Source: Paenibacillus_AM sp052180255
GTDB lineage: Bacteria > Bacillota > Bacilli > Paenibacillales > NBRC-103111
Assembly (NCBI RefSeq): GCF_052180255.1
Contig: NZ_CP197466.1
Location: 124,001-188,000 of the forward strand
Reading direction: 5' to 3'
DNA length: 64,000 bases
In this document: piece by piece, positions 8,289-16,641 of the stretch
Layout: the number at the start of each line of letters is the position of its first letter
Numbering within the stretch: the first letter of the stretch is position 1
Notes under the pieces: generated by a model
What the model was told of the DNA's origin: nothing
What the model saw: only the letters and a program-made list of their open reading frames with translations
Database searches by the model: none
Translations under genes and position numbers: made by a program

Positions 8289-10376
8289 ATGCTCGTTCAA
8301 TGTTATGCAGTAAAGCTGCATGAAGGATGGACGTGGGATTTCTCATTAGATGTGAGGGTTGATGTTCAATATAGGTCCGAGTGTCATCGTGCCGATCTTG
8401 GCATGGTCATGCTAGAACCTTCTCTTCCCTATGGACAAGCCCTTCGTTTATGTGAGCAACTGCGTGCAAATTCAAGATTCATAAGGCCAGTTCCTAGAAC
8501 GACGATAAGTGCACCTAACGAGGTAACGGAGGTCGTTTCCACAGAGGAACTTAAGATTTTACAAGCGCAATTAAAAGCTGCTCTAACGGCGTGTCAGATA
8601 TCTGCTGGCGCGCAGAAGTGGCGGCTAGTTAGGGTAGATGAAGCCGAAAGTAGGCAGCAGCTGTCCATGCATGAATATGAGTACCGGATGTTTGTTCATG
8701 CCTTAGCGGGACGAGCCTTGTTGGAGACGGAAGTACAGTCTCTGGTGGATAGCGTGTGCAGCAAATTGGGACAGGATGTGCATTTGTCAGAACGATGGAA
8801 ATCCTATATTCAGTTAGCAGCGCTGCGCGGTGACGTTGTGCTGGAGAAAGGGATGGAAGAGTTTGAACATCGAGAACGACCTTTGATTTGGAAAAAAGTT
8901 CGTAATTATACATGTAAGCGATGTGGGTCAAGTAAGGACCGCATTCATAGAACTTCATGTGTAGATTGCGGAGGGGCATGTGCATACTGTCAAGCTTGTC
9001 TCACGATGGGAAGGGTTCGATCTTGCTCGATGCTCATTCGAGGAGTGGGGATGGGCCAGAGGGAGATAGCAGGAGTGGTAGACGAGGGTGGAGGGGTTCG
9101 AGAGGAATCTAGGGAATGGGATAGAACGGAGGGTGCATCAAGAACATTGAGCGCTGTAGGCGCATCCCCTACTGAGGTTGAGCTGCAGGGCTTCACTGCG
9201 CCATGGGGATTGAGTCCTGCACAATCCGCTGCGGCTACTGCTGGTTTGGGCTGGTTAAGTGGGAATCTATTGTCTGTTCATGAAAATGGCATGCAGCTTG
9301 ATAGGAATAACGTAAGCAGATCAAACTTTCTGATCTGGGCGGTAACAGGTGCCGGGAAGACGGAAATGATCTTCCCGTTTGTGGCGTATACCCTTACCCA
9401 AGGGGGCAAGGTCCTCATTGCAACGCCTAGGCGGGACGTCGTGCTTGAACTTGCGCCCCGCATTGCGCGGGCGTTCCCGGATCAAGCCGTCGTCGTCCTC
9501 TACGGCAGCAGCGACCAGCGATGGGACACAGGTCCCATCACAATTGCGACCACGCATCAGCTCATCCGCTTCCGCGAAGCCTTCGATCTCGTCATCATCG
9601 ATGAACTCGATGCATTTCCCTACCACGGCGACCCGATGCTCGCGTTCGCCGCAGACAACGCGTGCAAGCCCGGCGGCTGCACACTGCTGCTCTCCGCAAC
9701 GCCGCCGCAGGCGTTGCAAAGAGATGCCGTGAGGGGCAAGCTCCCTCACGTTAAAGTTCCAGCGCGATTCCACGGCCATCCACTGCCCGTACCCGGGCAG
9801 TTGGCCATTCCCGCGCTGAAGCGGGTGCTGGGGGCGGGGCAGCTGCCGCCCGCCCTGCAAGCGAAGCTCCGCGCGTCACTTGCGCGCGGAGCGCAGTTGT
9901 TCATCTTCGTGCCGAGCATCGCGATGGTGGAGCCGCTTGTGCATCTGCTGCGGAATAATTTGCAGGGGGAATATTTCCCCTCACAGGCGTCAGTGGATGC
10001 TAATGCTCAATCGCCCCGTGTGCCCCAAGAGTCAGCTGGTCCACTTGTCATCGAAGGCACCTCATCCAAAGACCCCCTACGCACCGAAAAAGTCCAACAA
10101 TTCCGAAGTGGTGCCATACGCATGCTCGTTACAACCACAATCCTAGAGCGCGGAGTTACAGTGCCGAAGACCGATGTGTTCATACTTGATGCGGATACCA
10201 AGCTTTTTGACGAAGCTGCACTTGTTCAAATGTCGGGTCGGGCCGGACGCTCCAAAGATGATCCAGCAGGAAACGTATATTTTGCCGCAAAGGAACGAAC
10301 CCGATCTCAGCATACTGCAATTGCCCATATCAAGAGCATGAACAAAATTGCGAGAAAGCAAGACTTTTTAAAATAA
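8289..10376 (+). CDS. comFA: ComFA, DNA-uptake helicase/translocase
   Basis: 695 residues, longer than the roughly 460 of B. subtilis ComFA because of an extra N-terminal region of about 200 residues. A four-cysteine-type zinc motif with additional Cys pairs lies at residues 209-246 (CKRCG...CVDCG...CAYCQAC). The DEAD-type motor follows: Walker A GAGKT at 354-358, DELD at 438-441, SATP at 469-472, then a helicase-C domain with the QMSGRAGRS motif VI. It drives single-stranded DNA import at the competence pore. AAGGTGAT supports the ATG. The stretch 9370-9960 is visibly GC-rich compared with the rest of the gene, hinting at recombination with a related but GC-richer allele. Confidence 0.93.
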   Translation: MLVQCYAVKLHEGWTWDFSLDVRVDVQYRSECHRADLGMVMLEPSLPYGQALRLCEQLRANSRFIRPVPRTTISAPNEVTEVVSTEELKILQAQLKAALTACQISAGAQKWRLVRVDEAESRQQLSMHEYEYRMFVHALAGRALLETEVQSLVDSVCSKLGQDVHLSERWKSYIQLAALRGDVVLEKGMEEFEHRERPLIWKKVRNYTCKRCGSSKDRIHRTSCVDCGGACAYCQACLTMGRVRSCSMLIRGVGMGQREIAGVVDEGGGVREESREWDRTEGASRTLSAVGASPTEVELQGFTAPWGLSPAQSAAATAGLGWLSGNLLSVHENGMQLDRNNVSRSNFLIWAVTGAGKTEMIFPFVAYTLTQGGKVLIATPRRDVVLELAPRIARAFPDQAVVVLYGSSDQRWDTGPITIATTHQLIRFREAFDLVIIDELDAFPYHGDPMLAFAADNACKPGGCTLLLSATPPQALQRDAVRGKLPHVKVPARFHGHPLPVPGQLAIPALKRVLGAGQLPPALQAKLRASLARGAQLFIFVPSIAMVEPLVHLLRNNLQGEYFPSQASVDANAQSPRVPQESAGPLVIEGTSSKDPLRTEKVQQFRSGAIRMLVTTTILERGVTVPKTDVFILDADTKLFDEAALVQMSGRAGRSKDDPAGNVYFAAKERTRSQHTAIAHIKSMNKIARKQDFLK

Positions 10377-10416
10377 TGGTTAATCAATCATCCCCAATAA
10401 CAAGGAGGTTCATACG

Positions 10417-11196
10417 ATTACTTCCCCCGTCTCATTCTTCAAAAACATAAAAAATTTGCTAGGGATTCGCCATCTCTCAACCTTCCTAGCACCGACTAAA
10501 AATCGATGTATCATCTGCAGCAACGAAGCCCATCTCCAATCCGATCATTTTGGTTTATGTCAGCCTTGCTACACCAGCTTAGGGTGGATTCGGGAAATTC
10601 ATTGCCCAACATGTGGTCGTTATGAATATTGCCCAGATTGCCCGCGCAACCTCGATCGTTCTCTTGCCATGAATCGCAGTGCGGTTCAATACAATCAGGA
10701 AATGCGGGAAATACTAGCCCGTTACAAATATCGAGGTGATGAGCAGCTATGCGGACCTATGTCAGATATGCTCTGTTATGCGTATGCCTTGATCCAGCAA
10801 GCAGCGCCATCACCGCCTCAAACAAAAGAAGTTTTAACGTATGTCCCGGTTAGTCAGGCGCGTTTTGCCGAGAGAGGCTTTAATCAAGCCGAGCAAATGG
10901 CACGAAGTCTTGGGAAAAAATTAAGTATGCCTGTCATCCCCTTACTGCAGCGCAATCGTCATACGGAAAAGCAAAGTTTAAAATCTCGCAACGAGCGTCT
11001 ACTGGATTTGCAGCATGTTTTTTCTTTTGATAGACAAGGGAAGGATCAGCTAGAATTACTTAACTCCAATCACCCGTATCGTATTTATATCGTTGATGAT
11101 GTGTATACAACGGGAAGTACACTGCAGCAGTGCGCAACGATTATTCATGAAAGTGTTCCTTTTGTTACCGTATATGGCTTGACATGGGCACGATAA
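10417..11196 (+). CDS. comFC: ComFC, competence-associated phosphoribosyltransferase; probable ATT start
   Basis: About 259 residues if translation begins at the ATT at 10417, which lies eight bases behind a perfect AAGGAGG (10402-10408) with an open frame into the gene. The first conventional start in frame is TTG at 10456, giving 246 residues, but it has no ribosome site. Zinc-type cysteine pairs (RCIIC, LCQPC, CPTCGRYEYCPDC) precede a phosphoribosyltransferase domain ending in the PRPP loop IYIVDDVYTTGSTL. ComFC works with ComFA in DNA uptake. The expected comFB gene between comFA and comFC is missing here. Confidence 0.9.
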   Translation: MTSPVSFFKNIKNLLGIRHLSTFLAPTKNRCIICSNEAHLQSDHFGLCQPCYTSLGWIREIHCPTCGRYEYCPDCPRNLDRSLAMNRSAVQYNQEMREILARYKYRGDEQLCGPMSDMLCYAYALIQQAAPSPPQTKEVLTYVPVSQARFAERGFNQAEQMARSLGKKLSMPVIPLLQRNRHTEKQSLKSRNERLLDLQHVFSFDRQGKDQLELLNSNHPYRIYIVDDVYTTGSTLQQCATIIHESVPFVTVYGLTWAR

Positions 11197-11246
11197 ATTG
11201 CGATAAAATAGATGCAACGCTATTGTTAGTCAAAAGGGAGGAACAA

Positions 11247-11675
11247 ATGATGGGCTACCAGAATGTTTCAAATTGCCCAACCTGCGGTCGTGTGTTTGTA
11301 AAGGGGATAAGGGATATATGTAATGCTTGTTATCAGAAGATTGAAGAGCAGTACGATATTTGTGTTAAATACCTCAGAGAACACAAGACAGCCACTCTTT
11401 ATGAATTAAGCGACGTGACCGGAGTCACTGTGAAGCAAATTACGAAGTTTGTGAGGGAAGGGCGAATTTCGCTAGCTGGACACCCGAACATGACCTACCC
11501 GTGTGAGATTTGCTCAACTCCTATACGAGACAACATCATGTGCGATTCTTGCCGATCGAAGCTAGCAAAAGATTTCAAAAATGTTCAAGCAGATGAACAG
11601 CATAGAAAAGCAGCGGTAGAGGACGATTCGAAGCTTTCTTTTAACATCCAAGATCGCTTAAATAATCGCAGGTAG
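11247..11675 (+). CDS. yvyF: YvyF-like flagellar-operon regulator
   Basis: 142 residues from ATG 11247 behind AAAGGGAGG; the open frame begins earlier, at 11184, inside the end of comFC but without a ribosome site. An N-terminal CPTCG...CNACYQ zinc ribbon, a MerR/Xis-like helix-turn-helix middle (residues about 45-75, LYELSDVTGVTVKQITKFVREGRI) and a second CEIC...CDSC zinc pair match the 'flagellar operon protein' TIGR03826. In B. subtilis yvyF lies between comFC and flgM as here. It probably has a regulatory role; the exact target is not known to me. Confidence 0.88.
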   Translation: MMGYQNVSNCPTCGRVFVKGIRDICNACYQKIEEQYDICVKYLREHKTATLYELSDVTGVTVKQITKFVREGRISLAGHPNMTYPCEICSTPIRDNIMCDSCRSKLAKDFKNVQADEQHRKAAVEDDSKLSFNIQDRLNNRR

Positions 11676-11696
11676 CATTTTGTCAATAATCGAATA

Positions 11697-11724
11697 TAAA
11701 GTTTTCATTACCAAATGCCGATAA
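11697..11724 (+). promoter_or_regulatory. Sigma-D promoter for flgM operon
   Basis: TAAA at 11697-11700, a 16-base gap and GCCGATAA at 11717-11724 match the sigma-D consensus (TAAA-N15/16-GCCGATAT) closely. It lies 57 bases ahead of flgM. The -10 element is also the left arm of a terminator hairpin (next entry). Confidence 0.8.
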
Positions 11725-11757
11725 TAGAATTAAATGTTATCGGCTATTTATTTTTTT
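11717..11757 (+). terminator. Intrinsic terminator overlapping the flgM promoter
   Basis: GCCGATAA (11717-11724) pairs with TTATCGGC (11737-11744) and is followed by a T-rich run to 11757. It would end comF/yvyF transcripts. A transcript started from the overlapping sigma-D promoter begins inside the loop, lacks the left arm and so escapes termination. Confidence 0.75.
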
Positions 11758-11780
11758 GTTGGAAGATGAGGTGAAATTCC

Positions 11781-12038
11781 ATGAAGATCAGCGACATACA
11801 CCGTATTGGGGCGATGAATCCATATAAACGGGCAGGTGAAGCTAGAGCGCAGAGTGATTTGAATCGTTCATCACGTAAAGATGAAGTACAAATTTCGCCT
11901 GAAGCAATGGAATTATTGGAAAATAAAGTAACGAATAAAACAGAACGTATCGCAGAGCTGAAGCAAGCCGTTGCAACGGGGACTTACCAAGTAGAAGCAG
12001 GCAAGATCGCAGAGAAAATGCTGCCTTTTATTAAGTAA
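11781..12038 (+). CDS. flgM: FlgM, anti-sigma-D factor
   Basis: 85 residues, the usual FlgM size. The N-terminal half is hydrophilic and probably disordered; the C-terminal helical part (VQISPEAMELLENK... RIAELKQAVATGTYQVEAGKIAEKML) carries the conserved sigma-binding segment. FlgM holds sigma-D until the hook is finished and FlgM is exported. GAGGTG supports the ATG. A sigma-D promoter directly upstream gives the usual negative feedback. It heads the flgM-flgN-flgK-flgL-yviE block. Confidence 0.93.
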   Translation: MKISDIHRIGAMNPYKRAGEARAQSDLNRSSRKDEVQISPEAMELLENKVTNKTERIAELKQAVATGTYQVEAGKIAEKMLPFIK

Positions 12039-12100
12039 AACGTATCCGTCTTGAAAGACAGTGAAATGAAGAAGAAGCACAAAGGAGCGGGTTTTCGATC

Positions 12101-12601
12101 ATGTCCATTACAGATCTGTTAGAGGTTATGGGGGAGCTAACTATCATCCATACCGAACTACTTTCGTTAGCCAAGGAGAAGACCCCTCTGCTCGTTAATA
12201 ATGATGTTGAAGCTCTTAATCGCATTATTCATAAAGAGAACAATTGGATTAAGCAGGTTAGTGAACTGGATCAGAAGCGCTTGCATTTTGTAGGTGAATA
12301 TTTGGTCAAGCGTGGCTATCATCCCAATCCAAAAGTAACGATCAGCGACCTTATTCGCATTATTTATAAAGCAGAAGAAAAGCAATCACTTACGGAAATG
12401 CAAGAAAAGCTATCTCAGGTAATTGCAGAGCTGCAGACCGTGAATCAACTGAATCAAGAAATGATCAAGCAATCCTTAGCCTTTATTGACTATTCGCTTG
12501 ATATACTCGTCGGATCACCAGAGAACGAAGTCACTTATCAGCATCCGGCTATGCAGAAGCAGACAGGCACTCGCGTTGGTTTATTTAATGCAAAAGCTTA
12601 A
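12101..12601 (+). CDS. flgN: FlgN, chaperone of hook-filament junction proteins
   Basis: 166 residues, mostly alpha-helical with a coiled-coil pattern throughout (LLEVMGELTIIHTELLSLAKEKTPLLVNNDVEALNRIIHKE at the start), typical of the FlgN family (PF05130; B. subtilis YvyG). It should bind FlgK and FlgL before export. AAGGAGCG precedes the ATG. It is followed within 20 bases by flgK, its client. Confidence 0.9.
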   Translation: MSITDLLEVMGELTIIHTELLSLAKEKTPLLVNNDVEALNRIIHKENNWIKQVSELDQKRLHFVGEYLVKRGYHPNPKVTISDLIRIIYKAEEKQSLTEMQEKLSQVIAELQTVNQLNQEMIKQSLAFIDYSLDILVGSPENEVTYQHPAMQKQTGTRVGLFNAKA

Positions 12602-12619
12602 CATGGAGGGGGTATCCCA

Positions 12620-14182
12620 ATGAGATCTACATTTACCGGATTGGAAATTTCCAAACGAAGTCTGTTCACGCAACAAGCGGCCTTGCAGACGACAGGTCAT
12701 AATATATCCAACGTGAACACACGCGGATTTTCTAGACAAGTAGTTAATATGGTGGCGTCAACTCCACTTGAGGCTTATGGCATGATGCGAAGTACGGTTC
12801 CGGGTCAAATGGGACAAGGTGTCGAGTTCGACCACATTAATCGGATCCGGGATCAATTCCTCGATCATCAATTTTACAATGAAAATAAAGGCCTAGGTGA
12901 GTGGTCAACGAAGAAGCTTGCCCTTGAGAAGCTGGAGAACATTGTGAACGAACCTTCAGACTCTGGTATTCGCCAAGTAATTCAGAATTTCTGGAATTCA
13001 TGGCAAGAGCTAAGCAAGGCACCAGAAAACTTAAGTGCTCGTGCCGTTGTAAAAGAAAGCGCACTTGCGATGACGGAAGCTTTCAATCATACAGCTACAC
13101 AGCTTAAAGATTTTGAACGCGATTTATCCGATAACATTACTGTCAAAGCTACTCAAATTAACTCGATGCTTCGCGAAGTTGCGAGTTTAAATAAAGAAAT
13201 TTACCGCATTGAAGGCCTAGGCGATCATGCCAATGATCTTCGCGATCAGCGTGACGTTGTGATGGATGACTTGTCGAAAATTATCAATATTGAGATGATG
13301 GAAGATTCGACAGGTTACAACATCACCATGGGCGGTGTGGAGCTGCTAAATTCAGCAAATGAACAGCCTGAAGTCAATGTTACGAGCGATTTCTTGGTTG
13401 GGAATGCACAAGGTGGCGCGCTGAAAAGTGGTGAAGTATACGGTCTTGTCTATTCACGCGATACGCTGGTGAAGAGTTACCGTGATCAGATAGATAACAT
13501 GGTGAAGACATTCGTTGGCGGGGACATTAAGGTCACGCTGCCAGCAGGTAGTGTTCTACCTAAAGGTGTTGTCATTGATGGTGTATCCGGGACGTTGACG
13601 AAGGATACTGAGGTGACGGTAAAAGGATTTAACCAACTGCACCAGCTCGGTTATACCGGCGAGAAGACACTTTCCCAAGGCGGCTTGTTCTTTACGATGA
13701 AGCCAGGTGCAACTGAGATTACAGCAGAGAGCATTACTGTGAACCCTGCAATTGTAGCTGACGTTGGTAAAATCGCTTCCTCCATGCGTACTTACATGGA
13801 TGGTGGAGTGGAAAAGGTAGTAACAGGTAACAATTCACTTGCCCTATTAATGGCAGGGATGAAAGATAAGAAGTTTGATTATGACCCAACAGGATCTGGA
13901 ACGGCAGTTCTGAACGCAGGTACACTCGATGAATATTTACGCTCAGTTGTAGGTAGTATTGGGGTACTTAGCCAAGAAGCGAAGCGTCAGACAGCGAATC
14001 AGGACTTACTCGTTCAACAGATTGAGTCTTATCGCCAGTCAGTGAGCGGTGTCTCCCTAGATGAAGAGATGTCCAACCTCATTAAGTTTCAACATGCGTA
14101 CAATGCAGCAGCTCGTGCGATGACAACCTATGATCAAGTGTTAGATAAAGTAATCAATAGTATGGGAATTGTAGGTAGATAA
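12620..14182 (+). CDS. flgK: FlgK, hook-associated protein 1
   Basis: 520 residues. The conserved N-terminus (LEISKRSLFTQQAALQTTGH then NISNVNTRGFSRQ) and C-terminus (SLDEEMSNLIKFQHAYNAAARAM...VINSMG) form the coiled-coil termini that build the hook-filament junction; the middle (about 190-430) is the variable exposed domain. A GGAGGGGG ribosome site precedes the ATG. It lies 26 bases ahead of flgL in the same operon. Confidence 0.96.
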   Translation: MRSTFTGLEISKRSLFTQQAALQTTGHNISNVNTRGFSRQVVNMVASTPLEAYGMMRSTVPGQMGQGVEFDHINRIRDQFLDHQFYNENKGLGEWSTKKLALEKLENIVNEPSDSGIRQVIQNFWNSWQELSKAPENLSARAVVKESALAMTEAFNHTATQLKDFERDLSDNITVKATQINSMLREVASLNKEIYRIEGLGDHANDLRDQRDVVMDDLSKIINIEMMEDSTGYNITMGGVELLNSANEQPEVNVTSDFLVGNAQGGALKSGEVYGLVYSRDTLVKSYRDQIDNMVKTFVGGDIKVTLPAGSVLPKGVVIDGVSGTLTKDTEVTVKGFNQLHQLGYTGEKTLSQGGLFFTMKPGATEITAESITVNPAIVADVGKIASSMRTYMDGGVEKVVTGNNSLALLMAGMKDKKFDYDPTGSGTAVLNAGTLDEYLRSVVGSIGVLSQEAKRQTANQDLLVQQIESYRQSVSGVSLDEEMSNLIKFQHAYNAAARAMTTYDQVLDKVINSMGIVGR

Positions 14183-14208
14183 ATAATCTAGCTTGAGGGG
14201 GCATTCGC

Positions 14209-15123
14209 ATGGCGTCAAGAGTTACGCAGAATATGTTGAGTTCGCAATTGCTAACCAACTTGAATAAGAACTTAAATAATTCACAAGTATTTCAGAATCA
14301 ATTATCGACAGGCCGAAAAATTAACAAGCCTTCCGATGATCCAGTGGGTATCAGCTTCTCCATGCGCTATCGGAACGAACTGTCTGTGAATGATCAGTAT
14401 GAGAAGAACGTGGATAATGCGATTTCGTGGTTGGATTATTCCGATACGATGATGGGGCAAGTGGGTAAAGTCATGGACCGTGCACGAGAACTAACTGTTC
14501 AGGCTTCTAACAGCACCAATCCAGATGCTGCCCTTGAAGCTATTAATAGTGAGATTAAGCAGCTTTATGGTCAGCTAGTCAGCATTGGGAACAGCCAGTT
14601 CAATGGTAAATATGTATTTAATGGGGAAGTAACGGATGTAAAGCCATACACGGAAGCCAATGCTTCTGGTGAATCAACAGACAACGGCAAAATTAAAATT
14701 GAGACAGGTGTCGGCGTTACGATGGAAGTTAACGTGACAGGCAACGAAGTATTCGGTAACCCGGGTGATAATGACAACATGTTTAAAATTTTGCAAGACT
14801 TAAGTGGACTTCTTGTACCGAATCCACCTGGTAGTCCCGTTAATTTCTCCGCTATATCGGGTACACTCGGTAGATTCGATAGTCGTATTGATAAAAATCT
14901 TGAGACTCGTGCGAATATTGGTGCGAAGGCAAACCGCATTGAATTGTCTCAGGACCGACTTGCAGATATCAAGTTAAACCTGACAAGCCTTCGATCCAAG
15001 ACAGAAGATGCGGATATGTCCGAAGTTATTTTGCATATGAAAGAGAATGAAAATATATACCAAGCTTCTTTATCCGCAGGTTCAAAAATTATCCAGCCAA
15101 GTCTTGTCGACTTTCTCAGATAG
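14209..15123 (+). CDS. flgL: FlgL, hook-associated protein 3
   Basis: 304 residues with flagellin-like termini: NKPSDDPVGISFSMRYRNEL near residue 43 and a C-terminal DADMSEVILHMKENENIYQAS...QPSLVDFLR helix. FlgL joins FlgK to the flagellin filament. GAGGGGGC is the ribosome site. Length and order match B. subtilis. Confidence 0.96.
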   Translation: MASRVTQNMLSSQLLTNLNKNLNNSQVFQNQLSTGRKINKPSDDPVGISFSMRYRNELSVNDQYEKNVDNAISWLDYSDTMMGQVGKVMDRARELTVQASNSTNPDAALEAINSEIKQLYGQLVSIGNSQFNGKYVFNGEVTDVKPYTEANASGESTDNGKIKIETGVGVTMEVNVTGNEVFGNPGDNDNMFKILQDLSGLLVPNPPGSPVNFSAISGTLGRFDSRIDKNLETRANIGAKANRIELSQDRLADIKLNLTSLRSKTEDADMSEVILHMKENENIYQASLSAGSKIIQPSLVDFLR

Positions 15124-15156
15124 AAGCTAGATTCTAACTTATTAGGAGGGGAGATC

Positions 15157-15726
15157 ATGGAATTGTCCCCGATCGTCCAGATACACACTCAGAATGCCAA
15201 ACTTGGAATTGTTGCGAATCGTGGAGTGCTCGATATCGAGCAACCGAGGGCGACGATGGAGATGAAGACTACCCGTCCTCAGCTGGATATCCATAGTGAG
15301 AATGGTGAGCTGCGTATTGACCAGAGTCGTGCGTGGGATGCTTTAGGTGCTGGTGGCACCTTGAAAATGCTGCAGAGCATTTATCAAGAAGCACGCCGCG
15401 TTGGGATGGAAGGCGTTGCTCGTATCGTACAAGACGGGAATCGGATGGCAGCCATTCAGAATAAGGCGGATGCGTTCGTTGAGCTTGCAGCTTTTAGACC
15501 GCAGCAGTTCAATGAATTCAATTATCTGGGCGATGCATCTTTTGATAACGTGGACATTGATTACATCCCTCATAAGCCAGATATTCGTGTTCAAGATGGG
15601 CAGTTGTCGATCGATACACAAGTGAATAATCCGATTGTGAATAGTCATAGTGGGAAGCTGGATATTTATATGATTCAATATCAGCAAATTCAGTTTACCC
15701 CGCCGCAGATCGATGTGCTGCGTTAA
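15157..15726 (+). CDS. yviE: YviE/DUF6470 flagellar-cluster protein
   Basis: 189 residues, soluble, with a repetitive beta pattern: segments such as IQTQN/IHTQNAKLGI, QLDIHSENGELRIDQSRAW, DIRVQDGQLSIDTQ and the terminal QFTPPQIDVLR. This matches the DUF6470 proteins found between flgL and fliW in Bacillus and Paenibacillus (YviE). Its molecular role is not established; its fixed place beside flgL and fliW suggests a filament assembly or secretion-related job. AGGAGGGGAG precedes the ATG. Confidence 0.88.
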   Translation: MELSPIVQIHTQNAKLGIVANRGVLDIEQPRATMEMKTTRPQLDIHSENGELRIDQSRAWDALGAGGTLKMLQSIYQEARRVGMEGVARIVQDGNRMAAIQNKADAFVELAAFRPQQFNEFNYLGDASFDNVDIDYIPHKPDIRVQDGQLSIDTQVNNPIVNSHSGKLDIYMIQYQQIQFTPPQIDVLR

Positions 15727-15743
15727 ATCAATTGCGATATAAT

Positions 15744-15775
15744 TAGCTATGGATGAGAGTCTATGGCTATTTTTT
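15744..15775 (+). terminator. Probable terminator after yviE
   Basis: Nine-base arms 15744-15752 / 15761-15769 (two wobble pairs) followed by six T. It may separate the flgM-yviE transcript from fliW-csrA or act as an attenuator. Confidence 0.55.
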
Positions 15776-15810
15776 ATATGAAGATAACTTGATACTAGGG
15801 GATGATCTTG

Positions 15811-16284
15811 GTGCTAACGATTGAAACTATACATTTTGGTGAAATGAACATAACAGAAGAGCGAATGATTGAATTTTCTCATGGACTACCTGGTTTTGAA
15901 GAGTTAACGAACTTCATAGTCGTTGTACCAGACGAGAGCTTGCCATTTGCTTATTTACAGAGTGCTGACAGTGCTGAAGTGAGTTTCTTAATGGCAGATC
16001 CTTTTCAATTCTACGGTGAGTATGAGTTCGAATTGAGCGAAGCAGCACAAGCCGAGCTTGAGGTTAGTGGACCTATGGATGTACAAGTGCGCGTGATTGT
16101 AACGGTACAGGAAAGTTTGCAAAGCGCGACAATTAACCTATTAGCTCCCATTATTATAAATCCAGTTAGACGTAAGGGTAAGCAGATTGTGCTGCACCAG
16201 ACATCTTACACAACTAAGCACCCTCTTATTCAAGCAGCATCGGATACGAAATCACCCACGAAAGTCGGTGAATCAACATGCTAG
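15811..16284 (+). CDS. fliW: FliW, flagellin-binding assembly factor and CsrA antagonist
   Basis: About 157 residues from GTG 15811, nine bases behind AGGGG; the in-frame ATG at 15802 touches that ribosome site and is less likely. Family landmarks are HFGEMNITEERMIEFSHGLPGFEELTNF and the Val-rich QVRVIVTVQES followed by LLAPIIINP. FliW binds either flagellin or CsrA; when flagellin leaves the cell, free FliW sequesters CsrA and frees hag mRNA. It overlaps csrA by 7 bases, so the two partners are co-translated. Confidence 0.94.
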   Translation: MLTIETIHFGEMNITEERMIEFSHGLPGFEELTNFIVVVPDESLPFAYLQSADSAEVSFLMADPFQFYGEYEFELSEAAQAELEVSGPMDVQVRVIVTVQESLQSATINLLAPIIINPVRRKGKQIVLHQTSYTTKHPLIQAASDTKSPTKVGESTC

Positions 16285-16502
16285 TATTGTCACGTAAGAA
16301 AGGCGAGACGATCGTCATAGATGGGAACATCGAGGTGACTATTCTGGACACAGAAGGTGATTCCGTTCGTATTGGGATCAACGCCCCGAAGCATATCGAC
16401 ATTTATCGTCAAGAAGTGTTCCTTGCCATTCAACAATCCAACCAAGAAGCGGCAAGAACTATCGTTAATCCGCTAGATTTAAAATTTTTTGATAAAAAAT
16501 AA
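16278..16502 (+). CDS. csrA: CsrA, translational repressor of flagellin
   Basis: 74 residues, the normal size, opening MLVLSRKKGETIVIDGNIEV and retaining the conserved IGINAPKHIDIYRQEV region. CsrA binds GGA motifs in mRNA leaders. Its target is next door: the hag leader holds a matching hairpin and a GGA-bearing ribosome site. The start overlaps the fliW end. Confidence 0.97.
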   Translation: MLVLSRKKGETIVIDGNIEVTILDTEGDSVRIGINAPKHIDIYRQEVFLAIQQSNQEAARTIVNPLDLKFFDKK

Positions 16503-16547
16503 ATTTTGCTATTCACTTCCGCAGATGGAATTACGATAAATAAAGTA

Positions 16548-16574
16548 TAAACGATTTGCGAGGGCGGCCGACCT
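16548..16574 (+). promoter_or_regulatory. Sigma-D promoter of the flagellin gene
   Basis: TAAA at 16548-16551, 15 bases, then GCCGACCT at 16567-16574; two mismatches from the sigma-D -10 consensus. It gives a leader of about 60 bases containing the CsrA sites. Confidence 0.7.
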
Positions 16575-16590
16575 TAGCAAGCCGTGAGGG

Positions 16591-16634
16591 CCCCACAAGG
16601 ATGTGGGGTACTAACAGACACCTTCAAGGAGGAA
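16591..16634 (+). promoter_or_regulatory. CsrA-binding region in the hag leader (two sites)
   Basis: Site 1 is a hairpin with CCCCAC (16591-16596) paired to GTGGGG (16603-16608) and AAGGAT in the loop; ACAAGGATGT matches the CsrA consensus core ACARGGAUGU. Site 2 is TTCAAGGAGGAA (about 16623-16634), which overlaps the hag ribosome site. Two sites of this layout repress hag in B. subtilis. Confidence 0.85.
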
Positions 16635-16641
16635 GAAAATA

